DNA from: Dendrobium chrysotoxum
Lineage: Eukaryota; Streptophyta; Magnoliopsida; Asparagales; Orchidaceae
Assembly (NCBI GenBank): GCA_019925795.1
Contig: CM034312.1
Coordinates: forward strand, 21,913,914-21,977,913
Length of the DNA stretch: 64,000 nt
Reading direction: 5' to 3'
Part shown: positions 1-11,779 of the stretch, in pieces
Layout of the letters: each line of letters begins with the position of its first letter
Numbering within the stretch: position 1 is the first letter of the stretch
Notes under the pieces: model-generated
Databases searched by the model: none
The model's input: only the letters and a program-made list of their open reading frames with translations
Told to the model about the DNA's origin: nothing
Program-made: the position numbers and the translations under genes

Positions 1-680
1 TAAATTATTTCAAATGCAGGGGTTTTGAGAATATTGGTGTTTGGTTTGAACTAAAAAAAATGCAGAGTAAATTTTTGATGCATTTGGAATTTACCCTCTA
101 GTTTAATTTTGGTGTATTTGAAATTTCTTAAATTTGTGTGATTTCTAAATACACCATAAATTCATCGCTATTGATGCTGGCCTCCACTAGTTGCCACTGC
201 TGTTGCCGGCCACCGCCCACCTCAGACCACCATCACTCACTTGCCGCCTACCATGATCCACCTCCAGCCTCCGTCACTATCGGCCATCGCCCACCTATAG
301 TAGTCGCAGGCCACGACACCCACCACCATAAACCAACTCTTATCTTTAGCCTCTATAGTCACTGGCCTTTACCCACCTCCATCCACTTTCGCCCACTAGG
401 ATTGGCTATTGCCACCACTAACAATGACTACCCTACCTCCAGCCACTAACCACCATCATATTTGGAGATTACAATGTATTCATTTTATTTCAAGCTAAAT
501 AAAAAAAATTACTTTTATTTATTTTCCATTCATCCAAATAATTTCAAAGTATTTCAAATATATTGTATTTCCGATATACATATTACTTCTTTTACATTGG
601 ATTTATTTTACGTACACTGCATTATGTTTTCAGACAATCAAATAACAACTGGCAATTACTTGACGAATTAACTGCCATTC
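1..680. other. Unassigned sequence with a GC-rich patch
   Basis: AT-rich DNA surrounds a C-rich patch at about 190-450 rich in CCACC and GCCCACC motifs. The patch is open for about 100 codons on the plus strand. Its composition (His, Pro, Thr runs) and lack of any recognisable domain argue against a gene. The motifs loosely resemble the reverse complement of the 32-bp minisatellite found near 44 kb, so it may be a decayed relative of that repeat. Confidence 0.3.
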
Positions 681-689
681 CATGTAGAG

Positions 690-1242
690 GGTCAAACACT
701 CCGTTATAACTTTGTTTCTTAAATCTTCATTCTAGGACTATAGCTAATTTTAGACCAATATCTCTTTGTAATGTCACCTACAAAGTCATTGCTAAACTCC
801 TAGCCATCAAATTAAGAGGCCTTTTGCCTAATCTCATACATCGTGCTGAATCTACCCTCATTTATGGGAGATACATTATTGATAACAACATCCTTGAAAT
901 GAGATTCTAATGGGATGTAATTAAACCTCTGCTCTTAGAGCATTCTATGCTAAGATTGTCCATCATAAAGTCTTCAATAATGTTAATAGGTCTTTCTTAT
1001 ATAATAGACTTCTAGCTCTTAACTTCCCTACTTTATTTGCGAATTGGATCAAAGCTTGCACTAAGTAGTTCTTTTTTTGTAATTATTAATAGTGAGCTGA
1101 ATAGTTTCTTCAAGTCCAAAAAAGGTTTGAGACAGGGATGCCCCCTATCCCCATTTTTGTTTCATTTTGTCATGGATGCCTTTTCTAGATTGATAGAGTC
1201 TTCCTGCTCTTATGCTTCTTTTTCTTGCATTTTATAGAATAA
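690..1242 (+). pseudogene. L1-type LINE reverse transcriptase remnant, 5' part
   Basis: Translation in shifting plus-strand frames gives the plant L1 reverse-transcriptase blocks in order. FRPISLCN followed by YKVIAKLLA lies near 750-815, and GLRQGCPLSPFLF with MDAFSRLI at 1127-1195. Several stops and frame changes interrupt them, so this is a dead copy. The same element continues after the inserted transposon at 1901. The family is closely related to the L1 fragment at 62030-62411. The RT would copy element RNA at a nicked chromosomal target. No intact ORF remains. Confidence 0.85.
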
Positions 1243-1250
1243 GGCTAAAG

Positions 1251-1900
1251 TAGGGGTGCAAACGAGTCAAGCCAGCTCGGGCGCCACTCGTTAATGGGCT
1301 CTACGAGTCGAGGTTATCGAGCTCACGAGCCGAGCTCGAACACAATTTTGAGCTCGAAGGCTTAATGAGCCCGAGTTCGAACACTCTGTTGTTCGACTTG
1401 AGAGCTCGTCGAGTAGCTCTCATAAGAGAAGATGATGCGGGCGGGAGTGGGATTTATAGGCAGGAGCAGGATTTGCAGGCGGGAGAGGGATTCAAAAATC
1501 AGATTTCATAGTTTGGAGGGAGCGGGATTCACAGGAGGGAGCAAGATTTAGGAATCAGATTTTGTAGGCGGGAGCGGGATTTGCAAGCGGTAGCAGGCTT
1601 TGACGGAGCTCGACGGGATGACAGATGACGAAGCTCGCAGCTTGGGAGGACAAGCTTGCGGCTTTGACAATGGGACGACGGTCGATGGAGGTCGACGTAG
1701 CTCAGGATGATGTAGCTGTCCGCGGATGATGCTGGTCAGGAAGGAGCACGATGAGCCGCTCGACTCGACTCGTTTTGTGAGACGAGTAGAGCTCGAGCTC
1801 ACCTTTCGAGCTCAACTCGAGCTCGAGCTCGGTATTTGGCAGTCGAGCTTAACTCGAACACCCCCTGGCTTGAGCTCGACTCAACTCGTTTGCACCCCTA
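1251..1900. mobile_element. hAT-like non-autonomous transposon inside the LINE
   Basis: The 650-bp insert begins TAGGGGTGCAAACGAG and ends with the reverse complement CTCGTTTGCACCCCTA, a perfect 16-bp terminal inverted repeat. It is flanked by the 8-bp direct repeats GGCTAAAG (1243-1250) and GGCTGAAG (1901-1908), which differ at one base. An 8-bp duplication is the hAT hallmark. The subterminal parts are dense in GAGCTCG motifs. The middle (1435-1600) has irregular GGCGGGAGCGGGATT repeats. No transposase is encoded, so mobility would depend on a relative elsewhere. Confidence 0.85.
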
Positions 1901-2195
1901 GGCTGAAGTATCCTATCTTATATATGTTGATGATTTATTGGTGTTTGAGCATGCCAATATTCCATTAAGCTTCAAGGTCTAGCTCTATTGGCCTCTCTAG
2001 TAATCCCAATAAAATTATTATTTGCTTCTCAAATTTTATCAATTCTAGCTTACAAGATCAATTTAGTAATATTTTGGGCTTTAATCTAAAATCTCTTCCT
2101 TGGAATTATTTAGGGATCTCTCTATCTCCTATTAGACTCAATCTCATTAGATGTTATATAATTATGGATAAACTCTCTGGGTGGCTAATAAGTAT
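1901..2195 (+). pseudogene. L1-type LINE reverse transcriptase remnant, 3' part
   Basis: This continues the LINE broken at 1243. Near 1925-1945 the translation gives YVDDLLVF, the catalytic YxDD motif of reverse transcriptase. LPWNYLGISLSPIRL follows near 2095-2140, matching the region after the RT palm in plant L1 elements. Stops are frequent. Similarity fades at about 2195, so the 3' end of the LINE is missing or unrecognisable. Confidence 0.8.
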
Positions 2196-3990
2196 AAATT
2201 ATATATTTTTTATGTATTTTATTTTAAAAAAACATATGTTATTTTAGTTATTTTTGTGTAGAATAAACTCAAAAGGGCAGAAAATTCTAAGGTGGCTACA
2301 GTGCCGCGACCACGAATCAACATCGTAGCTCCACCTTCAATACCATCAAGGCACCACAAAATTAGACATTGCAGCATTGAGTTCTCTGTTTGTAAACATT
2401 ATGGTGGCAACGCAATAAGCACTACAATATTACCAATGCCATGGCTCCAAAAAGTGAGCTTGGTGGCACCATATTCTATGTTTTCAAATGTCGCGGTGTC
2501 ATAATTTCTCACGTCTTGGCACCATTTTTATCACTAGGGTGCCACAACGCTATAATGCTAGTAGCGTAGCGGTAATACAGTTGTAACTTTTAAGGGTCAC
2601 GTTCTCTTAGTGAAGAGACATGACTATTTACTAAGTATATGATCCATATCACCAAGCACTGCGACGGTGCAAAAAGCTTCAGCATCGAGATGTTAGTTCA
2701 CTTCACGGGTGGCGCGACACCATTCGTTTAAGTGCCACAACACCAGATGCCTTTTTTATGTTGTCCTATAAATATTTGTGATGTTATGTTTGTAAGAGAG
2801 TTCAATCACTTGATTAAAATTCAGTACTTTTACAGTACTTCTCTAGTTTCCTCTTCGAGTAAAATCTAAGGGAGGCTAGAAAAGTACAAGATACAATCAT
2901 TTAGAGTATTTAGCCTATATTTCTTGAAGCAACTCTATATGTTAAGGAAGAAGGAGTGTAAAGGAGATTCTTTGATCCTTTTTGGTGATATGACTCTCTT
3001 ATATTTTCATTCTTCTATGAGTTCAATAAAAATGAGTTTGCTTGTCATTTATTTTATGTCGGGCTAATTCTCTTATTTTGGATGGATGATATAACGTGCA
3101 TGTTAAGTACTAATGAAGACTCTTATTCTAAAAATATTAAATGATGTTTTCAATATTATCCCATTTTTTTAATGCACATAGTAGTCATATGTGTAGTTAA
3201 AATATAATGTGATGTATAGCCTCGATGAAGAAATGCAAAAACAACAAAAAAACATTGAGATATGATGTTTGCATGCTTAGACACAGGATGCAAATATATT
3301 TGAAGTTCTTAAGGAAATACTGTAACTATAGGAGGTCAGCAGATATCCTTTTCATCCCTACAAGCTCGATAGAGATCTACGGATGCATATACTCTAAATC
3401 ACATCTATAATTAAGAGTATTATTAGGAAAGATCTGAAATTTAAACTCATCAATCCAAAACACTTTAATTAAATATTATATTCAATATTTTTACTATTTT
3501 ATTCAGTGATAGAATCTTCATAAATATTATTTTTATTTCAATAGTATAATTATTATAATTAGAGTAAACAATAATAATTTATTGTAAGTAAGCATACTTC
3601 CTCGTGTGTTCGACACTCTACTCTATCACTTTATTATCTGATTCAGCACGTATACTTACGTATATTAAGCGAGATTTTATTATTTTTATATCAAAGAAAA
3701 TCTAAGTATTATTTAGAGGTGATAAAACTCTAGATTATTATATAATTCAAAAGTTTATATATTTTAGTGTTCATTTTTTGTATTGCTTCAAGTTATAATC
3801 TTTTTGTAATTTGAAGTCTTTCAATATCTCTCTTATAAAAATAAAAAATAAAAAACTCCTTATATAAATGCCTTTCTTATTTTTTTTTAAGACCTTTAAA
3901 CTAATTAAAATAAATTCACACATAATCTCATATACATATATATAACCTTCGAATTCAAAATTTTATTAAATAGTCAAAGCTGAGAAGGTG
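2196..3990. other. Non-coding AT-rich stretch with an LTR-like segment
   Basis: No gene is supported. Between about 2290 and 3100 the sequence has a GCCACAACGC-rich part, a TATA-like CTATAAATA at 2766-2774, and an AATAAAA signal near 3026. That order would suit a decayed LTR, but no second copy, primer site or target duplication is visible. The rest is AT-rich with nothing I recognise. Confidence 0.25.
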
Positions 3991-4025
3991 AGCTGCATCA
4001 TAACCCTCGTTCAGTAACTTCTCCC

Positions 4026-4400
4026 GCAGCAGCCGTCACACCGCCGTCCTAAGCTCCAAAACGCAAGAAGCTGCATGGGCCTTCCTTCTCCTTTCGTCCT
4101 CCGCTTGCATCTGCGACGCCAACCTCCAGGCACCGCATCCGTCTACGCACGCACAACCAACCGCGCTATCTGCTCTAGTACCGCCACCGCTCAAACCGAT
4201 CCACGCCTTCCTGCCGCCGCTAACTCACACCCTTGTCTCCTCTGCAAGGTCGCACATCCATGCTCTCCCAAGAAGAGCCATACGCGCCGCCTCCACCCCT
4301 GTGCGCTTCTCCATTCAACCCCAGCCACCCATTTCTCTGGATGAATACCTCAGCCACCCATTTCTCAGGATGAATAACCTTTTTTGTGGTAGCCTTTTTT
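4026..4400 (+). other. GC-rich 5' region of snoRNA locus 1
   Basis: It is homologous to 52857-53235 in locus 2, sharing CAAAACGCAAG, GGGCCTTCCTTC, CTCCAG.CACC.CATCCG and AAGTCGCACACCCA-like blocks. One frame stays open for 89 codons, but the corresponding frame in the other locus has stops and shifted register. It therefore behaves as a non-coding leader exon of a snoRNA precursor, or as a relic of a coding exon, rather than a conserved protein. Confidence 0.6.
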
Positions 4401-6289
4401 AGTTACGCATTCAATATTCAGCTCATTTATTCTACCCAATGTTTTTTACTCTGGTACGATTCAACAAAACGCTGACTGTTAATCTCTGTTAAGTTTGCAT
4501 TTGATCTAGTTGGATTATTGGTTCTGGTTAGGTCATTTAATCTGTTGAGTATTTCTTGCTTGATCGTATGTAGACGATAATTTTGATTAACTTTATATCA
4601 AATCCTGTTGAATCATTGGTTTTAGATGAGATTGTGTGCTGTGTTGAATTCTTTATGTGTATGCTAGCTCATAAAAAATCAACGATTTTGATCAGACTAT
4701 CTCGGACATTCAGTACAAGGATTTATAATTTTGCTTTCTGGAGATTTCACTAAGATCATTCAATCTTCTTCAACAGAGTACCCATTGTTTTGATCCATCA
4801 TATGTGCATTATCTTGAATGAAAATCTTATATCATTACCCTTGCATCTATTGATCATATGCTTGCTGATTCACTCTCTTATGAGCAAATACAACACCTGT
4901 TCCTTAACGTGCTTGGTGAAGCACGTTCTTACTTGCTGATTTATATTACACTTGAAGTTACATTTGCTTGTTATTACACTTGCTTGCTGGAATCTATTTA
5001 TGCCGAAGTTCATACAGGCTGATTTTTTTAATGTTGATGCAACATATGATGAAATCTTTTTCTGTTGAGATTGATATATGCTGGAATTCAAACTTGAGCT
5101 GTTTATAATGAATTTACTATATGCTTATTTGGGCCTTTTATCTCTTATTTGATTTGCCTTACCTTGAAGTTTTATGAGTTCCATCTCCTGATTTTGAGAC
5201 TAGAGCACTGTATTGGGGCTTTCTTTTTTATCCTTAATTTTACAACTCGTGCAAGTTTATTTGGTCCATTTTGAATATTAATATGGAGTTCTTAAACATG
5301 TCTTGATATATCTTGTCATAGACTGCGATCAGTGAACTAACTTAATTTTTAGATATTTCCTAATCTTCTATTATGTACATGTAACTGTACATCTAAATGC
5401 ATATACACATCTCCATAAAGATATATTAGAAAATAATAGAAATGCTAGTCAAAATTAATAAATTTCAATATTATTACTGTGCATGATTTGCCACCTTCAC
5501 ACTTTTTTTTTTAATTTGAGATGTTGCAAAGCTAAAGTGCATTATTTTTATTGTTTTGAGAAAATAGACTTAGGTACACCTTCAAACTAAATGTGTATAC
5601 ATTTGGTTCTAATCTTGTGCTAGCTTTGTTTGGTCCATGCCAATTTTTAATTGATTACAAAAAAATTATCTAATTTTTGGGAGATCTTAGATATTGAAAT
5701 TTAATTTCTATTAATGTACACTTGAAAATTATGGCATGCTTGGTTTAATTTTTTTGGGTTATAAAATGCAAAATATTTTTTGAACGTAAATTTTGTAAAA
5801 AATTCAAAACAATAAAACCTTTTGTTTATTAATCACTATTTTCAGAATAAAATCATAATGTATGTAATGACTTGACAGGTGGTACCAAATTATCCATTAT
5901 CCAATGACTAGTAAAACTAGTTGAGTTAAATTCTTTAGTTATGTCAATGATGTTGTTCGACACTTCGACTCATTTAGAACTCAAGGGTTATATTGAGAAT
6001 TTGTTCCTAGGAACAAATTAGGGTTAGGGTTGCCGATCTAGCCGTGGATTCCCCTTTTTATGTAAATTCTCTTATGTCTGTACCTTTTTGACAATTGATC
6101 TACCATATCCTCATGCAAGTCTCCCACTTCTGCATTTTTTGGACTAATAACTATTTCTTTTGACTTTTTTTTTTCATGTTCTTTGCTATGCCCTTCCTTG
6201 CACCCACCCCATCTTATGATGCTAAGTTCTCTCAATTTCTTATATTCATTTTTTTCTCTTGTTTTCAGAATTTTTTTTATAATTTATTG

Positions 6290-6372
6290 GGGTAGTGATG
6301 AATCATATACATGCACCACTCTAAGATCTTTCTCCATGATGATAATGAACTATTACTGATCTATTTGAGCCT
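6290..6372 (+). ncRNA. Box C/D snoRNA snoA, locus 1 copy 1 (degenerate)
   Basis: Box C GTGATGA is at 6295-6301 and the C'-like ATGATGA near 6343. Guide CATGCACCACT precedes D', which is mutated to CTAA. Box D is mutated from CTGA to TTGA (6365-6368) just before GCC. With both D boxes altered, this copy is unlikely to form a stable snoRNP. Confidence 0.7.
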
Positions 6373-6500
6373 TAAATTAAGTCATCATTTGCTGTATGCA
6401 TTTATAATTTATCTTTATTCTAAGCATTTATTTTTCGAAGCAAATAGTTCTCATCTTTAGAATCATGTGAATTTTTATTTTAATTATTTTTTAATTAAAA

Positions 6501-6595
6501 GAACCAAATGATGCGGGCCAATGGCTGAACCATGATGCGGTCCGAATGTGCTATTTTTAGTCATTGTGGATAGATCAATTGTTTCCTGATGGTTC
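6501..6595 (+). ncRNA. Box C/D snoRNA snoB, locus 1 copy 1
   Basis: The terminal stem GAACCA (6501-6506) pairs perfectly with TGGTTC (6590-6595). Box C reads ATGATGC (last base off consensus, 6508-6514) and box D is CTGA (6586-6589). It lies 206 nt downstream of the snoA copy. The rRNA target is not recognised. This is the best-kept snoB copy in locus 1. Confidence 0.7.
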
Positions 6596-7410
6596 TCTTT
6601 TAATCTAAAATGTTATATTATGTCTTTTATGTATATTTTTTAATCATCTACAAGTTTTTTCTTCTTATGAGATTGTGTGTAACATTGATGTGAAATTATC
6701 ATTTCAATAAGAGAAATATATGACTCTATGCTATTCTACTTCTAAATGATCATAACAATAAATCCAAAATTTATTTGATTTTTCACATTTAAGTCAAGTT
6801 TGTTGATTGTAAATTGATTAGCCATGTTCACATATACCATACTTTTTTATATTTGAGATTCTACAAACATTTAAGATAAAAATACATTAATTTTGTGGTT
6901 GTGAGAAGTATTACTCCATGCATATATGAATAATACATTTATAAATAAAATCAAGAATCTAGGCATAGGCCATATATTCAAATTAACATGTATATACACT
7001 TGGATCTAATCTCGAGCTAGCTTCTTTAAATTTATGTCACTTATTAAGTGATTCAGTTCAAGCTGAAAGGAACAAAAAATCTATCCAATTTTTAGGAGAT
7101 TTCATATCTTCGGAGTATATTTGTCTATGATTATTAATGTTTATTTGAAAATTATGACATGTTTGAATTAATTTTTTAAGGATCTAAAATACAAATTACA
7201 TTTTGAACACAAATTTTCTTAAAATTTTGAAGCAATAAAATAGATGATAATCTATATCATTTTTTTGGTATTCAGCACTAAATTTTCAATTATCTAGTAA
7301 ATAGTAAACTTGGTTGCTACTAATATGTTTGGTTTTGTCAATATGTAGCTTTGACTGATTAGAATCTCAAGAGTAATTTTGAGAGTTTGCTACATTTTAG
7401 GGTTAGCATT

Positions 7411-8177
7411 CACACTTGTTAACGGCGAATAGCGCACCACGGCGCAAAGGTCCCTTTGGAGCCATGACGCATAGCGCACGGCGCGGCGCGCGCCATTTTG
7501 AACATGACGCAAACTATACAAGAATTATAAAATAATAAACATGAATATGAAATATCATTAAACTGAAAGACAAGCTATCATAACAACTTTGTTATACTTG
7601 AGGAATGTTTGTCTATCCTAACATATCCTTCTACATTTTAGAAACTATCTACTAGTTAACTAACATGCTAAGAAAATTACCACGTTCAATCAAGATATCA
7701 CTTCAGTCACAATCATATCAAGTCTATTACTAAAAAAATTCACTTCAACTTTCATGTTCTCCATCAAAGCCTTCATACAGTAAATTCCAATGAGATTATC
7801 CTTCAACCTGTCTCTAACAATTTCAAGTCCAATAGGTAGTCAATCTTCATACAACTCAAATATATTTAAATGAAAGCAAATAGCATTAAGAAGATAAAAA
7901 TAATCAATCTAACATTTATCTTAACACTTTTAATATATTTAAAAATTATAAAATATATTATCTTAAAAATAAAAAAAAGATAAATATAAAAAATATTTAT
8001 AGTTACATTAAAAAAAATTTAAAACAATGGCGCGCGCTATTTTGCGCCGTGCGCCATAGCGCGCAAATAGCGCGCGCCATTTTGAACGTCTGCGTCGCGC
8101 CATACACATGGCGCCGTAGGTGCGCCGCGTCGCGACGTGCACTATGGCGCGTGCTATGTTGCGCCATTGACATCTAT
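7411..8177. mobile_element. GCGC-rich non-autonomous DNA transposon
   Basis: The 767-bp insert splits a sequence that is continuous in the sister units. It is flanked by GTTAGCATT (7402-7410) and GTTAGCGTT (8178-8186), a 9-bp duplication with one mismatch. The ends form an imperfect inverted repeat of the type TGTTAACGGCG / TGTCAATGGCGC. The outer 100-200 bp on each side are extremely rich in GCGC, for example GGCGCGCGCCATTTTGAAC, while the core is AT-rich. No transposase is present. The duplication length fits Mutator-like elements; the TGTCAATGG-type end would also suit hAT. Confidence 0.7.
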
Positions 8178-8384
8178 GTTAGCGTTGCTGTTCTAGCTTT
8201 GGATTCTCCTTTTTAATATAATTCTCTATACCCTTCTGGGATTTGCTTTGCCCTATCCTCATATATGTCTCTCCCTTCTTTGTTTATTGGATTAATAACT
8301 ATTCCCTTCAATCTTATGATGATTAATTCTATTTGTTTCTTATGTTTATTCTTTTTTTTATTTTTTGACCCTTTGAAATTTCAT

Positions 8385-8470
8385 GGGGTTATGATAAAGC
8401 ATATACTCATGCACCACTCTGAAATCTTTCTCAGTGATGATACTGAACTATTACCCATCTATCTAAGCCT
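8385..8470 (+). ncRNA. Box C/D snoRNA snoA, locus 1 copy 2 (degenerate)
   Basis: Box C is weakened to ATGATAA (8391-8397). The D' guide CATGCACCACT plus CTGA and the C' box GTGATGA are intact. Box D is changed to CTAA (8463-8466) before GCC. The matching snoB copy is absent: sequence after box D jumps directly to the segment found upstream of the next unit, which indicates a deletion. Confidence 0.7.
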
Positions 8471-9387
8471 CAAATTAAATCATCATATACAAATTGTTTT
8501 TTGAACATAAATTTTCTTAAAATTTTGAAGCAATGAAATAAATGATAATCTATGTCATTTTTTGGTATTCAACACTAAATTTTCAATTATCTAGTGGATA
8601 GTAAAATTGGTTGCAACTTATAGATTTGGTTTTTTCAATATGTAGCTTTGATCCATTTAGATCTCAAGAGTAATTTTGAGAGTATGCAACAATTTAAGGT
8701 TAGTGTTGCCAATTTAGCTTTGAATTCTCTTTTTTAATATAAATTCTCTATGGGGCTGTTTGGTTGGCTTTAAAGTGAATGTAGTGTAAAGTAAATACTT
8801 TGAAGTTGTTTGGTTGTCTGTAAAGTAAATGCAGCGCAACAGTTTTTTTTTGGTTGGTGTATGCAGAGTAAAGTAAAATTAGTGTATTCTAAATACTTGG
8901 AGGTCGTTTGATTTATTGTCTGTGGAGTAAAGTGAAAATATTATAATTTGATCAAATAGTTTGAGTCCATATTAATAATGATAATTTTATGAGATTTTAA
9001 ATTTTTTTTGTGTACATTCATAAAAAATATTACTAGAAGAACTATCATAACTCTACACTATTCATCAAAGAAGACATATTTACAAAGCTATGTCGACAAT
9101 GCATTTACAAAAGTGTAGAAGCATTTAAAAACAAAAAAAATATTTCTTTTGTGCATTTACACAAGCACATCTACAAAAAAAGTGACATATAATCATAATA
9201 CATGTCTTCAATGTGTTTAAAAGGCAACATTCTTGCCAACATTCTCCATGCGACTCCACATAGCAAAAGCAATTTGATCTCTTCTCTCCAACCATTCTCG
9301 AGAATCATCTGGTATAGCTTCATATCTTTCTCTAACAGGGTTTCTTAATCTCCACTCATCTTCTGACAAAATTAATTCATCACCGCC

Positions 9388-9714
9388 CTATGTAATTATC
9401 CAGTTATGCAAAATGCAGCAGACAAGTACAATCTCAACTTGAGTCTCCAATAGAAAGTATAGGTCACATTTTAAAATTGCAAATCGATTCTTTAATGACC
9501 CAAATGCACGCTCCACAGTTGTGCGAAGTGAAGAATGTCGAAGATTAAATATCTCTGTATATTTTTTGGGCCGGATACCACTGAAATCCTTCAAGTGGTA
9601 TCTTGTAGCACGATATTGAGATATGAAATCTTTCTTGGTAGAGTAACCACCATTAGCTAAATAATATTTACCACCTTTCTTGGTAGAGTAACCTTTCTTA
9701 GTATGCAGCAACAT
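9388..9714 (-). pseudogene. PIF/Harbinger transposase, C-terminal fragment
   Basis: The 108-residue minus-strand frame carries the C-terminal landmarks of the DDE_Tnp_4 family: YYLANGGY, YRATRYHL, FNLRHSSLRTTVERAFGSLKNRF and CCILHNWI. The last catalytic acid is the E of VERAFG. The preceding part, with the two catalytic aspartates, has been lost or scrambled, including a local KGYSTKKGG duplication at the start. The family cuts and pastes the element at 3-bp targets. Here the fragment cannot be catalytic. Confidence 0.85.
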
Positions 9715-10839
9715 AACAAGTTGTTCTTCAATGTAAATGTGAAATGTGTCTACTAGTAATCTTTTTGTTCACAACAAGTCCCAGAAGTTAAAGAAATGTT
9801 CCCTCCTCATTTGCACCAAATTGATACAATCCAAATCAGAACCATGGTATAGCCTAGTGAGATATGTTCGACGTTGAATATTCCATTTTGGATTATATTT
9901 TCGCTTTTTTTTTGCCTACTTCATGTATAAGTAGAAAAATAACACTCACCGCCATCGCAATAATCATACGAACAATTGAATAATTTTGTTTATCATGGAA
10001 TGATATGTCATCTGAATCAAGTTAGCAATCTTCAAGTTCTAATCGTTCATCCATCTGTAGCATACAAATAAAGACATTTCAACATGTCTTCATTATAATA
10101 AACTAATGTACAATTGTAAGAAATTAAAAGATTTGATCATTAGCCATTTCAAAATTTTCTTCTTCAATAAACATAAATACACATTAACGTTGCAATCACA
10201 AAACTGAAGTGCAACTCGCAGGGTGAAGAGTAGGAACAAAAAAATCAGAACACGGAGGAAGAAAAACAATGTTCCATACTTATTAATCGGTTTAGCAAAA
10301 GCATTTGTTAATGAGCATAGGGCAATAATTGAAGAAGTAAAAGCAGCCCAAACCTGGATCACGAAATTTATATAAAGTCAACAACAAGAAGCCAAAAAAA
10401 CGAATTTTTTATGATTCAAACATTGCTCATGAGAGGCTAATTGATCTCCGCATGCAAAGAGCAGAAACAAATTAATTAGAACAAAAAGGAAGAAAAATAA
10501 TTAGTTTAGCAAAAGCGCTTGTTAATTACAATAGGGCTAGGGCAGTAATTGTGTGGGGAATGAATACCGCAACCAAGATGGAGAAGATGTGGACCTACTT
10601 CCCAGATCCATGATTGTGAGATCAGAGGGTTGGGTGGGTAAAAGCATGCGGCTTCTGGAGGGAGATCTCTTAGTTCTTCTCCATTCAGTCGTTAATGTGG
10701 AGGGACTGTCACCCAACTAACTCGAATTTATGTGATTTGGCCGAAGACGTGAGCGAAAAAGATTTTACGAGGATTTGGCCAAAGAAGCATTTAGAAGGGA
10801 GAAAGATAGTTACCTTCACTGCGAGCAAGCTCTTCCGTG

Positions 10840-10985
10840 CCTTTCGATCAGAGAGGAAGGGAACGTTTGCGAGCGAGCTCTTCCGTGCCTTCCGATCCGA
10901 GAGGAAGGGAACGTCGTCGAAGCGAGCTCTTCTGTGCCTTCCGATCTAAGAGGAAGGGAACGTCGTCGAAGCGAGCTCTTCCGAA
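10840..10985. repeat. Short tandem repeat inside the Harbinger element
   Basis: About three imperfect copies of a unit of roughly 45 bp containing GAGCTCTTCCGTGCCTT and GAGAGGAAGGGAACG are present. They raise the GC content locally and produce coincidental open frames. Confidence 0.7.
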
Positions 10986-11484
10986 TGTTGTGCCTTTCGA
11001 TTTACGATAAGCATCAAAGTCTAACAGCCACGATGAAATAGAGAAGATGTAAAGCTTTTGAAACGACGATGTAGGAAGAACTACGATGGTTCCCGCGATA
11101 ATGGGGTTACCGCGAGCTTCTCTCTCGCGCTAGAGAATTCCTTTTTCGCTCGATTTGAGCAGGTTTGGTTTATGCGTAAAATGAGCTACAATAGGGATTT
11201 TTTAATACATTATGATTTCACTTTACTTTACACTCTCTTCAACCAAACACCAAAAAGTAAAAAAAATAATGCATTTCTTTTACACTGTATTTCTTTTTTC
11301 TCCAACCAAACAACCCCTATACCCTTCTGGTGATTGCTCTGCCCTATCTATCCTCATATAAGTCTCTCCTTTTTTTGGTTTTTGGATTAATAACCATTCC
11401 CTCCAATTTTATGCTGTGTAATTCTATTTGTTTCTTGTGTTTATTCTTATTTATTTATTTACTTTTGATCTTTTGAAATTTCAT

Positions 11485-11570
11485 GGGGCAATGACGAAAC
11501 ATATAGTCATGCACCACTCTGAGATCATTCTCTGTGATGATATTGAACTATTACCCATCAATCTGAGCCT
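11485..11570 (+). ncRNA. Box C/D snoRNA snoA, locus 1 copy 3
   Basis: Box C is ATGACGA (one change, 11491-11497). D' CTGA follows CATGCACCACT, C' is GTGATGA, and box D CTGA (11563-11566) is followed by GCC, which pairs with the upstream GG(G)C. Guide and D boxes are intact. The single substitution in box C probably weakens the kink-turn. Confidence 0.75.
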
Positions 11571-11692
11571 CAAATCAAATCATAATATGGATATAGAATT
11601 TCTTGTTGATTCAAAGCATTTATTTTTTTGAAGCATATAGATCTCATCTTTTTAATAATGTGAATTTTAGTTTTTGGTGTTTTCAATTAAAA

Positions 11693-11779
11693 GAATGAAA
11701 TGATGAGGGCCAATAGCTCAACCATGATGTAGACTGAATATGCTATTTTTGGCAATGTGGAGGGATCAATTGCTTTATT
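11693..11779 (+). ncRNA. Box C/D snoRNA snoB, locus 1 copy 2 (broken)
   Basis: Box C ATGATGA (11700-11706) is followed by GGGCCAATAG, as in the other copies. The 3' end is lost: after ATCAATTGCTTT the sequence runs into TATTTATAG instead of CTGA and TGGTTC. Box D and the terminal stem are gone. Confidence 0.6.

Larger units (their letters stand above)
8752..11317 (-). mobile_element. PIF/Harbinger-type DNA transposon
   Basis: The 2566-bp element starts GGGGCTGTTTGGTTGG and ends CCAACCAAACAACCCC, an imperfect inverted repeat. The 3-bp target duplication TAT is at 8749-8751 and 11318-11320. The sister unit at 8221-8240 shows the empty site, reading CTCTATACCCTTCTGG without interruption, so the boundaries are firm. 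A transposase fragment lies inside on the minus strand. The element also carries repeated GAGGAAGGGAACG motifs at 10850-10980. It appears dead because the transposase is incomplete. Confidence 0.9.

Noticed and set aside
4075..4344. 89-codon GC-rich frame
   Set aside because: The homologous stretch in snoRNA locus 2 does not keep this frame, so it is better explained as a non-coding leader.
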